A DNA stretch of 64,000 nucleotides from JALORV01 sp963702595. GTDB taxonomy: Bacteria > Pseudomonadota > Gammaproteobacteria > Burkholderiales > Burkholderiaceae_F. The notes under the pieces were generated by a model. The model had not been told where the DNA came from. It worked only from the letters and a program-made list of their open reading frames with translations, and did not search any database. The stretch lies in the NCBI GenBank assembly GCA_963702595.1, contig CAVPDC010000022.1, forward strand, positions 416,016 through 480,015, written 5' to 3'. Of this stretch, positions 42,456-50,871 are shown piece by piece. A program made the translations under genes and the position numbers. Position 1 is the first letter of the stretch. The number at the start of each line of letters is the position of its first letter.

Positions 42456-43490
42456 ATGATCAAGAATGCAGGCAGGATCCTCGCCGGGGGACTGGTGGCC
42501 GCTGTGGCATTGGCGTCGGCACCCGCCCATGCGGGCAAGACGCTCGACGCGATCAAGGCGCGAGGCAGTGTCGTGTGCGGTGTCAACACCGGCCTGGCGG
42601 GCTTCTCCGCCGCCGACAGCCAGGGCAACTGGACGGGCCTCGATGTCGACATCTGCCGTGCGGTGGCTGCGGCGGTGCTAGGCGACGGCAACAAGGTGAA
42701 GTTCGTGCCGCTGAATGCTCAGCAGCGTTTCACTGCGCTGCAATCCGGTGAAATCGACATACTCTCGCGCAACACGACGTGGACCCTGACGCGCGATGCC
42801 TCGCTCGGCCTGTTTTTCACCGGGACGACCTACTACGACGGGCAGGGCTTCATGGTGCCGGTCAAGGGCAAGATCAAGAACGCAAAAGACCTGAAGGGCG
42901 CGACCGTCTGCGTGCAGTCCGGCACGACGACCGAAAAGAATCTGACGGATTTCTCGCGGGCGAACAACCTCGGCATCAAGCCGGTCGTGTTCGAAAAGGT
43001 CGAGGCCGCGACGGGTGCCTATTTCACGGGACGCTGCCAGGCCTACACGACGGACGCGTCGGGCCTTGCCTCGGTGCGCAACAAGGAGGCCAAGGATCCG
43101 AACGAGCACCTGATCCTGCCGACGCTGATCTCGAAGGAGCCGCTCGGCCCGGTCGTGCGGCGCGGTGACGACGAGTGGTACACGATCGTCAAGTGGGTCG
43201 TGTTCGGCCTGGTCGAGGCCGAAGAGTACGGGCTGACGCAGAAGAACGTGGACGAGATGGCCAAGACCAGCCAGGACCCGGTCATCATGCGGATCGTCGG
43301 CACGTCGGAGGACACCGGCAAGCTGATGGGGCTCGACAAGAACTGGATGGTCAATGCGTTGAAGGCAACCGGCAACTATGGCGAGATCTTCGATCGCAAT
43401 GTCGGCCCCAACTCCGGGCTTAAGCTGCCGCGCGGTCTGAACAGCCTGTGGAACAAGGGCGGCATCATGTACGCGCCTCCCGTTCGCTAA
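42456..43490 (+). CDS. aapJ: General L-amino-acid ABC transporter, substrate-binding protein AapJ
   Basis: 344 residues from ATG 42456, with AAAAGGAG upstream. The signal peptide (LAGGLVAAVALASAPAHA) is followed by the AapJ/BztA-type fold: LDAIKARGSVVCGVNTGLAG, AVLGDGNKVKFVPLNAQQRF, GEIDILSRNTTWTLTRDASL, GATVCVQSGTTTEKNLTDF and LPTLISKEPLGPVVRRGDDE. It ends with LNSLWNKGGIMYAPP, a hallmark of this subgroup. It binds L-amino acids in the periplasm and delivers them to AapQM. A near-perfect 15-bp hairpin surrounds its stop codon and may stabilise the aapJ message over the permease genes. Confidence 0.95.
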   Translation: MIKNAGRILAGGLVAAVALASAPAHAGKTLDAIKARGSVVCGVNTGLAGFSAADSQGNWTGLDVDICRAVAAAVLGDGNKVKFVPLNAQQRFTALQSGEIDILSRNTTWTLTRDASLGLFFTGTTYYDGQGFMVPVKGKIKNAKDLKGATVCVQSGTTTEKNLTDFSRANNLGIKPVVFEKVEAATGAYFTGRCQAYTTDASGLASVRNKEAKDPNEHLILPTLISKEPLGPVVRRGDDEWYTIVKWVVFGLVEAEEYGLTQKNVDEMAKTSQDPVIMRIVGTSEDTGKLMGLDKNWMVNALKATGNYGEIFDRNVGPNSGLKLPRGLNSLWNKGGIMYAPPVR

Positions 43491-43507
43491 GAGCGAACAG
43501 GAGGCGC
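43473..43507 (+). repeat. Hairpin enclosing the aapJ stop codon
   Basis: GCGCCTCCCGTTCGC (43473-43487) pairs with GCGAACAGGAGGCGC (43493-43507), with a single mismatch, and the loop TAAGA holds the TAA stop codon. It is followed by GTTCGCGC/GCGCGAAC (43509-43527) and CCCCTCTCTCCC/GGGAGAGAGGGG (43559-43584). These are three stems in a row in the aapJ-aapQ gap. Such structures between binding-protein and permease genes usually give the binding protein higher expression. Confidence 0.72.
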
Positions 43508-43558
43508 GGTTCGCGCATTGCGCGAACGCGCATGTCTAGCTTTCCCTCTCACCCCCGA

Positions 43559-43584
43559 CCCCTCTCTCCCAAGGGAGAGAGGGG
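43559..43584. repeat. 12-bp palindrome in the aapJ-aapQ gap
   Basis: CCCCTCTCTCCC and GGGAGAGAGGGG are exact complements separated by AA. The CCCTC-type arm recalls the palindrome at 39238-39258 (CCCTCCCGC/GCGGGAGGG). It lies 43 bp before the aapQ start. It looks like a common intergenic palindromic repeat of this genome. Confidence 0.6.
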
Positions 43585-43626
43585 CGGCGCTTTGGGCAGC
43601 CCGCTCGGGCTTCGCTGAACAAACGT

Positions 43627-44817
43627 ATGGCACAGGCAATGCCGGAGCGGGCTCCGCCGAAGCGACGTGACTGGTCCTGGCGCAGCCAGGCCTTTCGCGG
43701 TCTCGTCTACCAGATCATCGCGATCCTGCTGGTCGCGCTGGCGGCCTGGTTCCTCGCCAACAACACGCTCGAGAACATGCGAGCGCGTGGCATCCAGAGC
43801 GGCTTCGGATTCCTGCTGCAGCCTGCCGGCTTCGACATCGGCGAGCCGATGTTCAACTACGACGCGCTCGATCCCTACTGGAAAGCCTTCCTCGTCGGCA
43901 TCGGCAACACGCTGCGCGTGGCGATCATCGGCGTCATCCTGACGACGATCCTCGGCACCCTGCTCGGCATCGGCCGCTTCTCGCACAACGCCCTGGTGCG
44001 CGGGCTCTGCTACGGCTACGTGGAGTTGTTCCGCAACATTCCGGTGCTGCTGCAGTTGCTGATGTGGTACCTCGTCTTCACGGAGGTGCTGCCCGATCCG
44101 TTCGATCCAGTGTCCGCGTTTGGGCTGTTCTACCTCAGCAAGGGCGGGTTTCAGTATCCGATTCCGGAGCTGGGACTGGGTCAGGGCCTGGCGGCTGTCG
44201 GCGCGGTGATCGGACTTGGCTTCGCCTGGGCCTATCGGCGCTGGGCACGGCGAAAATTTGAAGAGACCGGGCGCGTGCGCAGCATGTTCTGGGTGCCGGT
44301 CGCGATCGTGATCGCCTGTGCCGTACTCGGCTGGGTGATCGGCGGGGCGCCGACGGCGTGGAACCTGCCGAGCCGGGGCGACGGCATGGTCGAAGGCGGG
44401 GCGGCGGTGACGCCCGAGTTCATGGCCGTGCTGCTCGGACTGGTCTTCTACACCGCGTCATTCGTGGCCGAGGTGGTGCGCGCCGGCATCCAGTCTGTCT
44501 CACACGGTCAGGTGGAGGCGGCCTCGAGCCTCGGGTTGTCCAAGGGGCAGTCGATGCGGCTCGTGATCCTGCCGCAGGCGCTGCGCGTGATCATCCCGCC
44601 GATGACCAACCAGTACCTCAATCTGACGAAGAATTCGTCGCTCGCGGTCGCCATTGGTTATCCGGACGTCGTGTCGATCGCCAACACCGCGCTCAACCAG
44701 ACCGGTCGTGCCGTCGAGTGCATCGCGATCATCATGGCCGTGTACCTGACAACGTCGCTGACCACCTCGTTCATCATGAACTGGTACAACAATCGCGCCG
44801 CGATCAAGGAAAGATGA
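43627..44817 (+). CDS. aapQ: General L-amino-acid ABC transporter permease AapQ
   Basis: 396 residues, the expected size for AapQ/BztB with its long periplasmic insert. Hydrophobic helices include GLVYQIIAILLVALAAWFLA and GNTLRVAIIGVILTTILGTL. The permease EAA loop reads VEAASSLGLSKGQSMRLVIL then PQALRVIIPP. The segment YVELFRNIPVLLQLLMWYLV is typical of polar amino-acid permeases. It forms the inner-membrane channel with AapM. Only a weak ribosome-binding site is visible, so translation may be low compared with aapJ. Confidence 0.94.
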   Translation: MAQAMPERAPPKRRDWSWRSQAFRGLVYQIIAILLVALAAWFLANNTLENMRARGIQSGFGFLLQPAGFDIGEPMFNYDALDPYWKAFLVGIGNTLRVAIIGVILTTILGTLLGIGRFSHNALVRGLCYGYVELFRNIPVLLQLLMWYLVFTEVLPDPFDPVSAFGLFYLSKGGFQYPIPELGLGQGLAAVGAVIGLGFAWAYRRWARRKFEETGRVRSMFWVPVAIVIACAVLGWVIGGAPTAWNLPSRGDGMVEGGAAVTPEFMAVLLGLVFYTASFVAEVVRAGIQSVSHGQVEAASSLGLSKGQSMRLVILPQALRVIIPPMTNQYLNLTKNSSLAVAIGYPDVVSIANTALNQTGRAVECIAIIMAVYLTTSLTTSFIMNWYNNRAAIKER

Positions 44818-44846
44818 TGCGGATGCGTGTGCCTGCCTTTGTATAT

Positions 44847-44879
44847 GCGCCGGGCGCGCAGCCGCCTGGAGCCCGGCGC
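44847..44879 (+). repeat. Stem-loop in the aapQ-aapM gap
   Basis: GCGCCGGGC (44847-44855) pairs with GCCCGGCGC (44871-44879), 9 bp, loop of 15. It stands 12 bp upstream of dispersed repeat C, so this 127-bp gap between two permease genes contains two stems. Confidence 0.6.
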
Positions 44880-44891
44880 ACCAACGCTAGT

Positions 44892-44936
44892 CGCTCGAGT
44901 GCACGTGCGGCGCGTCGCGCCGCGTACACGAGAGCG
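44892..44936 (+). repeat. Dispersed hairpin repeat, copy C
   Basis: Outer arms CGCTC/GAGCG (44892-44896 and 44932-44936) enclose GTGCACGT, a perfect stem GCGGCGC/GCGCCGC with a GTC loop (44907-44923), and GTACAC. It ends 8 bp before the aapM start and its right edge (GAGAGCGAAAG) provides a purine-rich stretch that may act as the ribosome-binding site, as in copy B. Confidence 0.72.
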
Positions 44937-44944
44937 AAAGCCCC

Positions 44945-46048
44945 ATGAGCGCCGTTTTCCAGCCCATTCCGCCGCGTACGCCGCCGATCAAGCAGGCCGG
45001 CGTCGTGCACTGGGTGCGCACGAACCTGTTTGCCGACTGGAAGAGTGCGCTGACGACTGTCGTCATGATCGTGCTGGCGCTGTACTTTCTGCCGCGGCTC
45101 GCGGATTGGGCGATCTTTCAGGCGGTCTTCCAGCCCAATGCGGAGGTTTGCCAGCAGGCGCGCGGCACAGGCGCATGCTGGGGTGTCATCGTCGAGAAGT
45201 ACCGGCTGATCATCTTCGGCCGCTACCCCTACGCCGATCAGTGGCGCCCGGAAATCGCGACGGGACTGCTGGTCGGGCTGCTGATGCTGAGTTGTATACG
45301 CAGGTTCTGGAAGCCCTGGCTGCCGCTTGTCTGGGTCGCTGTGCTGGCGGTGTTCTTCACCTTGATGTATGGCGGCGTCGCGGGGCTCTCCGTGGTGACG
45401 ACGGACCGCTGGGGTGGACTGCCGCTGACCATCATGCTGGCCACGCTGTCTATCGTGCTGGCGTTCCCCATTTCGGTTCTGGTTGCGCTCGGTCGCCGCT
45501 CGAAGCTGCCCGCAATCCGCACGTTCTGCATCATCTATGTCGAGCTGGTCCGCGGCGTGCCGCTGATCTCGGTGCTGTTCATGGCGTCGTTCATGTTCCC
45601 GCTGTTCATGCCGCAGGGTTTGACGATCGATGTCCTGGTCCGGGTGCTGGTCGGCATCACGCTGTTCGCCGCGGCCTACATGGCGGAGATCGTGCGTGGC
45701 GGCCTGCAGGCGATCCCCAAGGGCCAGGTCGAGGCGGCCGACTCGCTCGGGCTCACCTACTGGCAGACGCAGCGCAAGATCGTGCTGCCGCAGGCGCTCG
45801 CCATGGTGATCCCGGGCATCATGAACAACTTCATCTCGATCTTCAAGGACACGTCGCTGGTCACGATCGTATCGCTCTACGAGCTGACCGGCGCGCTCGG
45901 GCTTGCTCTCAATTCGGACGCCGACTGGCGACCGTTCAAGATCGAGGGTTACCTGTTCATCACGCTGATCTACTTCACCTTCTGTTTCGCGATGTCGCGC
46001 TACAGCCTGTGGGTGGAGAAGCAGCTCAACCGCAGCAAGACGCGATAG
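44945..46048 (+). CDS. aapM: General L-amino-acid ABC transporter permease AapM
   Basis: 367 residues from ATG 44945. It begins with the family stretch VVHWVRTNLFADWKSALTTV, then several hydrophobic helices (VVMIVLALYFLPRLADWAIF and LPLVWVAVLAVFFTLMYGGV). The late permease core contains VELVRGVPLISVLFMASFMF, VEAADSLGLTYWQTQRKIVL and PQALAMVIPGIMNNFISIFK (the EAA loop that contacts the ATPase). It pairs with AapQ. A hairpin repeat stands directly before its start codon. Confidence 0.94.
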   Translation: MSAVFQPIPPRTPPIKQAGVVHWVRTNLFADWKSALTTVVMIVLALYFLPRLADWAIFQAVFQPNAEVCQQARGTGACWGVIVEKYRLIIFGRYPYADQWRPEIATGLLVGLLMLSCIRRFWKPWLPLVWVAVLAVFFTLMYGGVAGLSVVTTDRWGGLPLTIMLATLSIVLAFPISVLVALGRRSKLPAIRTFCIIYVELVRGVPLISVLFMASFMFPLFMPQGLTIDVLVRVLVGITLFAAAYMAEIVRGGLQAIPKGQVEAADSLGLTYWQTQRKIVLPQALAMVIPGIMNNFISIFKDTSLVTIVSLYELTGALGLALNSDADWRPFKIEGYLFITLIYFTFCFAMSRYSLWVEKQLNRSKTR

Positions 46049-46063
46049 CCAACGGGCGCTGCC

Positions 46064-46807
46064 ATGACGCAACACATCATTACCTTCGACAAGGTCAACA
46101 AGTGGTACGGCAACAACTTCCACGTGTTGCGCGACATCGACCTGCACGTCAAGAAGGGCGAGCGCATCGTCATCTGCGGCCCGTCGGGTTCCGGGAAGTC
46201 GACCCTGATCCGTTGCATCAACCGGCTCGAGGAGTACCAGGAAGGGACGCTCAAGGTCGACGGGATCGAGCTCACGGATGACATCAAGGCGATCGAGAAG
46301 ATCCGGCGCGAAGTCGGCATGGTGTTCCAGCAGTTCAATCTGTTTCCGCACCTGACGGTGGTGGAGAACCTCACGCTGGCGCCGATGTGGGTCGCGGGCA
46401 TGCCCAAGGCCGAGGCCGAGGAACGCGCAATGACGCAGCTGAAGCGGGTGCGCATTGCCGAGCAGGCGCAGAAGTATCCGCTGCAGTTGTCCGGCGGCCA
46501 GCAGCAGCGGGTGGCGATCGCGCGAGCACTGTGCCTGACGCCGAAGGTGATGCTGTTCGACGAGCCGACCTCGGCGCTCGATCCGGAGATGATCAAGGAA
46601 GTGCTCGACGTGATGATCGAGCTCGCCGGCCAGGGCATCACGATGCTCTGCGTCACGCACGAGATGGGCTTTGCCAAGGCTGTCGCCGACCGCGTCATCT
46701 TCATGGACCAGGGCCAGATCGTCGAGCAGAACAACCCGCACGAATTCTTCGACCACCCCAAGAGCGAGCGCACCAAGGACTTCCTGTCGAAGATCCTCGG
46801 CCACTGA
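46064..46807 (+). CDS. aapP: General L-amino-acid ABC transporter ATP-binding protein AapP
   Basis: 247 residues. It has Walker A CGPSGSGKSTLIRCINRLE, Q-loop VGMVFQQFNLFPHLTVVEN, signature LSGGQQQRVAIARALCL, Walker B KVMLFDEPTSALDPEMIKE and the switch His in LCVTHEMGFAKAVADR. This is the GlnQ/AapP subfamily of polar amino-acid importers. It lies 15 bp after aapM and ends the operon; a stem ACTGCGTTC/GAACGCAGT follows at 46826-46859. Confidence 0.96.
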   Translation: MTQHIITFDKVNKWYGNNFHVLRDIDLHVKKGERIVICGPSGSGKSTLIRCINRLEEYQEGTLKVDGIELTDDIKAIEKIRREVGMVFQQFNLFPHLTVVENLTLAPMWVAGMPKAEAEERAMTQLKRVRIAEQAQKYPLQLSGGQQQRVAIARALCLTPKVMLFDEPTSALDPEMIKEVLDVMIELAGQGITMLCVTHEMGFAKAVADRVIFMDQGQIVEQNNPHEFFDHPKSERTKDFLSKILGH

Positions 46808-46825
46808 GTGATGTCCCCCACATTC

Positions 46826-46859
46826 ACTGCGTTCGCTGCCCTCCGTGGCGGAACGCAGT
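46826..46859 (+). terminator. Stem-loop after the aap operon
   Basis: ACTGCGTTC (46826-46834) pairs with GAACGCAGT (46851-46859), and a short inner GCC/GGC pairing extends the stem. It stands 18 bp after the aapP stop. No T-run follows, so it may be a 3' end stabiliser or part of a rho-dependent end rather than an intrinsic terminator. Confidence 0.4.
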
Positions 46860-46910
46860 CGGCATGGGAGCGGTCCGGCGCCGACTGAGCACGCGCCGCA
46901 GCGGAGCGCG

Positions 46911-48338
46911 ATGCCTGAGCTGACCTGGCTGCACTGGGGCACGCTGGCCGTCATCGCCGACTGGGCGATCCGGCTGGTCATGCTGCCGATCGTGCCGACG
47001 CGGCGCTCGCCGGAGGCGGCCAAGGGGTGGCTGCTGCTGATCTTCTTCCTGCCCTGGGTCGGGCTGGTCGCCTACGTGCTGATCGGGCGGCCGCGCCTGC
47101 CGCGCTGGCGGCTCGAGCGGTTACAGAAATACTTCGCACTCGTCGAGCCGATGCGGCCCCGCTACATGGCGCTGCCGGGCACGCAGCCGCCCGCAGTTCC
47201 GGCCGCGTACGAAGCGAGCGTGCGCCTGTCGACCGACCTCGCCCGCCTGCCCAACTTCGGCGGCAATGCGGTCGAACTGCTGACCGACTATTCCACGACC
47301 CTGGCGCGCATCGCGGCCGACATCGATGCCGCGCGCGAGACCGTGCACCTGTGCTACTACATCTTCCAGGTCGATCCGCACACCGAGCCGGTGATCGCCG
47401 CTCTGGCCCGCGCGTCGGAGCGAGGCGTGCGCTGCCGTGTGCTGATCGATGCCTTCGGCTCGCGGCCGATGATCCCGAGCGTGATTCCAAGGCTGCAAAG
47501 CCTCGGCATCGACGCGCGTGTCGCGCTGCCATTCCGGTGGCGCAAGCCCGAGCGGCTCGACCTGCGCAATCACCGCAAGATCGTCGTCATCGACGGACGC
47601 ATCGGCTATACCGGGTCGCAGAACATGGTCGGGCCTGATTTCAAGCCGGGCCTCACTTACAGCGAACTGGTCGCGCGCATCGAAGGGCCGACGGCAATAC
47701 AGCTGCAGATGGTTTTCGGCGCCGACTGGTACGAGGAAACCGCCGAGTTCCTCGGCGAGACCGCGTTTCCGGAGCCGCACATTGCCGGCGACTGTCCGGC
47801 GCAGATCCTGCCCAACGGCCCCGCCTCGCAGACGCAGCGCGCGCAGCGCATGGTCGTCAACCTAATCTACGCCGCGCGCCATCGCGCCGTCATCACCACG
47901 CCGTACTTCATCCCGAGCCAGGCGCTGCAGGAGGCGCTCGAGACGGCCGCGCAGCGCGGCGTCGAGGTGCACCTCATCGTCGACTATCGCAAGGACCAGT
48001 TCATGGTCTCCAACGCGCAGCGCTCGTACTACGAATCACTGCTGACCTCGGGTGTGCGCATCCATGCCTACCGCGAGGCCTTTCTGCACACGAAGTCGGT
48101 TTCGATCGACGGTGAGGTCGCGTGGGTCGGTTCCTGCAACATGGACCTGCGTTCGTTCGAATTGAACGAAGAGGTCGTTGCTCTGTTCTATAGCCGCAGC
48201 ATCGCGCAGCAGCTCGAGGCCATCGAGGCGCGCTACATCCACGGCTCGGAGGAAGTCAGGCTCGCCGAGTGGCGCGAGCGCCCGTTTCACGTTCAACTCG
48301 TGCAGAACCTCATGCGATTGGTGAGTCCGCTGCTCTGA
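46911..48338 (+). CDS. cls: Cardiolipin synthase-like phospholipase D family protein
   Basis: 475 residues from ATG 46911 (GGAG six bases upstream). Two N-terminal helices (WGTLAVIADWAIRLVMLPIV and WLLLIFFLPWVGLVAYVLIG) anchor it in the inner membrane. Two phospholipase D motifs follow: HRKIVVIDGRIGYTGSQNM and HTKSVSIDGEVAWVGSCNMD, each with H-x-K and a downstream Asp/Asn. The typical ITTPYFIPSQALQEAL and SFELNEEVVALFY stretches support cardiolipin synthase, which joins two phosphatidylglycerol molecules. It is not obviously linked to its neighbours. Confidence 0.92.
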   Translation: MPELTWLHWGTLAVIADWAIRLVMLPIVPTRRSPEAAKGWLLLIFFLPWVGLVAYVLIGRPRLPRWRLERLQKYFALVEPMRPRYMALPGTQPPAVPAAYEASVRLSTDLARLPNFGGNAVELLTDYSTTLARIAADIDAARETVHLCYYIFQVDPHTEPVIAALARASERGVRCRVLIDAFGSRPMIPSVIPRLQSLGIDARVALPFRWRKPERLDLRNHRKIVVIDGRIGYTGSQNMVGPDFKPGLTYSELVARIEGPTAIQLQMVFGADWYEETAEFLGETAFPEPHIAGDCPAQILPNGPASQTQRAQRMVVNLIYAARHRAVITTPYFIPSQALQEALETAAQRGVEVHLIVDYRKDQFMVSNAQRSYYESLLTSGVRIHAYREAFLHTKSVSIDGEVAWVGSCNMDLRSFELNEEVVALFYSRSIAQQLEAIEARYIHGSEEVRLAEWRERPFHVQLVQNLMRLVSPLL

Positions 48339-48348
48339 GCGAAGTGTG

Positions 48349-48379
48349 CCGGACGCACCCCGGGGACGGGGTGCTCCGG
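48349..48379. terminator. Hairpin between convergent cls and lipoprotein genes
   Basis: CCGG-ac-GCACCCC (48349-48361) pairs with GGGGTGC-t-CCGG (48368-48379) around GGGGAC. It lies in the 57-bp gap between convergent genes and could end transcription from both sides. No T-run is present on either strand, so confidence is limited. Confidence 0.5.
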
Positions 48380-48395
48380 AGATGGGTGGCGCAAC

Positions 48396-48569
48396 TTACT
48401 GGTCGCCACCGCCTGTGCCGTGATCGATAGGCATTTCGGCGCTGGCCGAACCGTCGAAGTCGCTGGTCGTTGCGCAGCCGGCGAGCGCCGAGGCGAGCAG
48501 CGCGGCAGCGATGGCGGCAAGCGCCGAGGTCTTGATCGAACGGGCTTCCTTGCTTTCGTTGCGTTTCAT
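48396..48569 (-). CDS. Small lipoprotein, unknown function
   Basis: 57 residues, with AGAGAGG nine bases before ATG 48569. After a basic start (MKRNESKEARSIK) comes a signal core ALAAIAAALLASALAGC, whose LAGC is a good lipobox. The mature peptide is only ~24 residues (CATTSDFDGSASAEMPIDHG and a GGGDQ end), acidic and probably unstructured. It is a typical entericidin- or small-lipoprotein-like architecture, but no family is recognised. It diverges from the MFS/spermidine-synthase gene and is convergent with cls. Confidence 0.7.
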   Translation of the reverse strand: MKRNESKEARSIKTSALAAIAAALLASALAGCATTSDFDGSASAEMPIDHGTGGGDQ

Positions 48570-48813
48570 GGTGCACCTCTCTGAATCCCGCGAGGGGATG
48601 GTTGATCATCGATTCACCACCGCATCGGTTGACTACGGCGTGAGTGGACAGTAGGGGCGGAGTGAGGGAAACGCAGCCGAATGTGCCCCCGGCGCAGTGC
48701 TGACAATCGGACATCGGTCCGCCGCTTGCACCGGACAGGGCGGGCCTGCGATCGCAGCACTCCACGCGATCATTGATAATCGCGCCTTTGCTCGATCACA
48801 CTCACCCCCATTC

Positions 48814-50868
48814 ATGTCTGCCATCGAGTCGACTGCGCAGTCGAACGCGCGGATCGCTGTCTTGCCGTACGCCGCCACGATCTTCCTGTCGGCGTTCCTG
48901 CTCTTTCTGGTGCAGCCGATCATCGCGAAGCAGATCCTGCCCTGGTTTGGCGGCTCTTCCGCAGTGTGGACGACGGCGCTCGTCTTCTTCCAGTCGACGC
49001 TGCTCGCGGGCTATGCGTATGCCGACCTGACGCATCGGCTGGGCGCGCGCCGGCAGACCTACCTGCATGTCGGATTGTTGATCGTGTCGTTGCTGTCGCT
49101 TCCGATCCTGGCCTCGACCGAATGGAAGCCGCAGGGTGACGAGGCACCGATCCTGCGGATCCTGCTGTTGCTCACGGCGACGATCGGGCTGCCCTACTTC
49201 CTGCTATCGACAACGACACCATTGCTGCAGGCGTGGTACTGGCGCCGCTTCAAGGAAGCGGTGCCTTATCGACTGTTTGCGCTGTCGAACTTCGCATCGC
49301 TGATCGCGCTGCTGGGCTTCCCGGTTCTGTTTGAACCGTGGTTCTCGCTGCCGCAGCTTGGCTGGGGCTGGTCGATCCTGTACCTCGCGTTCGTGCTGAT
49401 CTGCTCCGCCACGGCATGGGTCTCCTTGCGCGGCGCGAACGACGCCGAAGCCGCGCCCGACGCCTTCGACCAGACGGCCGCGGTGGCCCCGACGACCTCC
49501 GACCAGTTACGCTGGCTTGCGCTCGCGGCGATGGGTTCGGTGATGCTGCTGGCGGTCACCAATCACGTGACGCAGAACGTGGCGAGCGTGCCGTTTCTCT
49601 GGGTGCTTCCCCTCTCGCTCTATCTGCTGACCTTCGTGCTCGCTTTCGATCATCCGCGCTGGTATCAACGGCCGGTGTTCGTGGTGCTGGTCGCGCTCGC
49701 CGTGCCGGCGATGGCGTGGCTGATTCCGTCTCTGGATCTGAAGCTTGCCGCCGCGGTGTTCTTTGCCGGTCTCTTCGTCGCCTGCATGTTCTGCCACGGT
49801 GAACTGGCGCGCATGCGGCCCGATCCACGCTATCTGACGCGGTTTTACCTGATGCTTTCCCTGGGCGGCGCCCTGGGGGCCGTGTTGGTCGCGATCGTGG
49901 CGCCGCTGGTTCTGCGCGGCTACTTCGAAGTCAACATTGCGCTCGTGCTGCTCGCGCTGCTGGTGTTGCTGCAGCTTTCGGGCTGGAAGCGGCTGATCGG
50001 TGTGGCGGTGGTGGCGGCGACGGCACTGTTCGCGATCCGCGGCGCTCAGGAATACGCGCAGGACCTCCGCGTGATGGAGCGCGACTTCTATGGTGTCGTG
50101 CGCACGCGCGACCGCACCGATCCCGTGCCTTACCGCGCCATGCTTCACGGCGGCATCATCCATGGCGGGCAACTGCTGGGCGACCAGTACCGCAACATGC
50201 CGAGTGACTACTTCGGGCCGGGCTCCGGCTACGGCCGGCTCTTCGCGGCGCTGGAGGAGATCCATCCCGGTCCGCGCCGGGTGGGCATCATCGGCCTCGG
50301 GGCCGGGGTCGTCGCCTCATACGGGCGGCCGGGCGACACCTTCACGTTCTATGAGATTTCGCCGCGCGTCGTGGATGTCGCGCGGACCGAGTTCACCTTC
50401 CTGCGCGATACCGCAGCGAAGATCGAAGTCGTGCTCGGCGACGGCCGCCTGTCACTCGAACGCGAGCAGCCGCGCCGTTACGATGTGCTCGGCATCGACG
50501 CATTCGCCGGCGACTCGATACCGATGCACCTGGTGACGCGCGAAGCGATGGCGCTCTACGTGCGCCATCTTGCGACCGAGGGCGTCATCGTGTTCCAGGC
50601 CACCAACCGCTACATCGACCTGCTGCCGGTGGTGAAGCGGTTGGCGAGCGAGTTCGGCATGGAAGCGGTGCTGGTCTCCGACGCACCGGCCGGCTCGGAC
50701 ACGGGGCCAGAGTACTGGCTGTCGGCGACCGACCAGGTTCTCGTGACCCGGAATCGCCGGTTGCTCGAGTCGGATGCGCTGCGCTATGTCGCCACGCCGA
50801 TTGCCGACCGCCCCGATCTGGCAACGTTCACCGACGCGCACCATAACCTGTTCAGGATCCTGAAGTAG
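48814..50868 (+). CDS. Fused MFS-type membrane/spermidine synthase-like protein
   Basis: 684 residues from ATG 48814; no clear ribosome-binding site. The N-terminal ~430 residues hold about ten to twelve hydrophobic helices, such as AATIFLSAFLLFLVQPIIAK and LPYFLLSTTTPLLQAWYWRR. The C-terminal part is a spermidine-synthase-like methyltransferase fold with RRVGIIGLGAGVVASYGRPG, TFYEISPRVVDVART, VVLGDGRLSLERE and DVLGIDAFAGDSIPMHLVTR. This fusion is widespread in proteobacteria, but its substrate is unknown; the polyamine-synthase active site is not obviously complete. The next gene starts 3 bp after its stop. Confidence 0.85.
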   Translation: MSAIESTAQSNARIAVLPYAATIFLSAFLLFLVQPIIAKQILPWFGGSSAVWTTALVFFQSTLLAGYAYADLTHRLGARRQTYLHVGLLIVSLLSLPILASTEWKPQGDEAPILRILLLLTATIGLPYFLLSTTTPLLQAWYWRRFKEAVPYRLFALSNFASLIALLGFPVLFEPWFSLPQLGWGWSILYLAFVLICSATAWVSLRGANDAEAAPDAFDQTAAVAPTTSDQLRWLALAAMGSVMLLAVTNHVTQNVASVPFLWVLPLSLYLLTFVLAFDHPRWYQRPVFVVLVALAVPAMAWLIPSLDLKLAAAVFFAGLFVACMFCHGELARMRPDPRYLTRFYLMLSLGGALGAVLVAIVAPLVLRGYFEVNIALVLLALLVLLQLSGWKRLIGVAVVAATALFAIRGAQEYAQDLRVMERDFYGVVRTRDRTDPVPYRAMLHGGIIHGGQLLGDQYRNMPSDYFGPGSGYGRLFAALEEIHPGPRRVGIIGLGAGVVASYGRPGDTFTFYEISPRVVDVARTEFTFLRDTAAKIEVVLGDGRLSLEREQPRRYDVLGIDAFAGDSIPMHLVTREAMALYVRHLATEGVIVFQATNRYIDLLPVVKRLASEFGMEAVLVSDAPAGSDTGPEYWLSATDQVLVTRNRRLLESDALRYVATPIADRPDLATFTDAHHNLFRILK

Positions 50869-50871
50869 CTC

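Noticed and set aside
44804..47023. 739-codon open frame on the minus strand over the aap genes
   Set aside because: It is antisense to aapM and aapP, whose motifs and starts are clear. The protein is Arg/His/Asp-rich low-complexity sequence, typical of a high-GC shadow frame.
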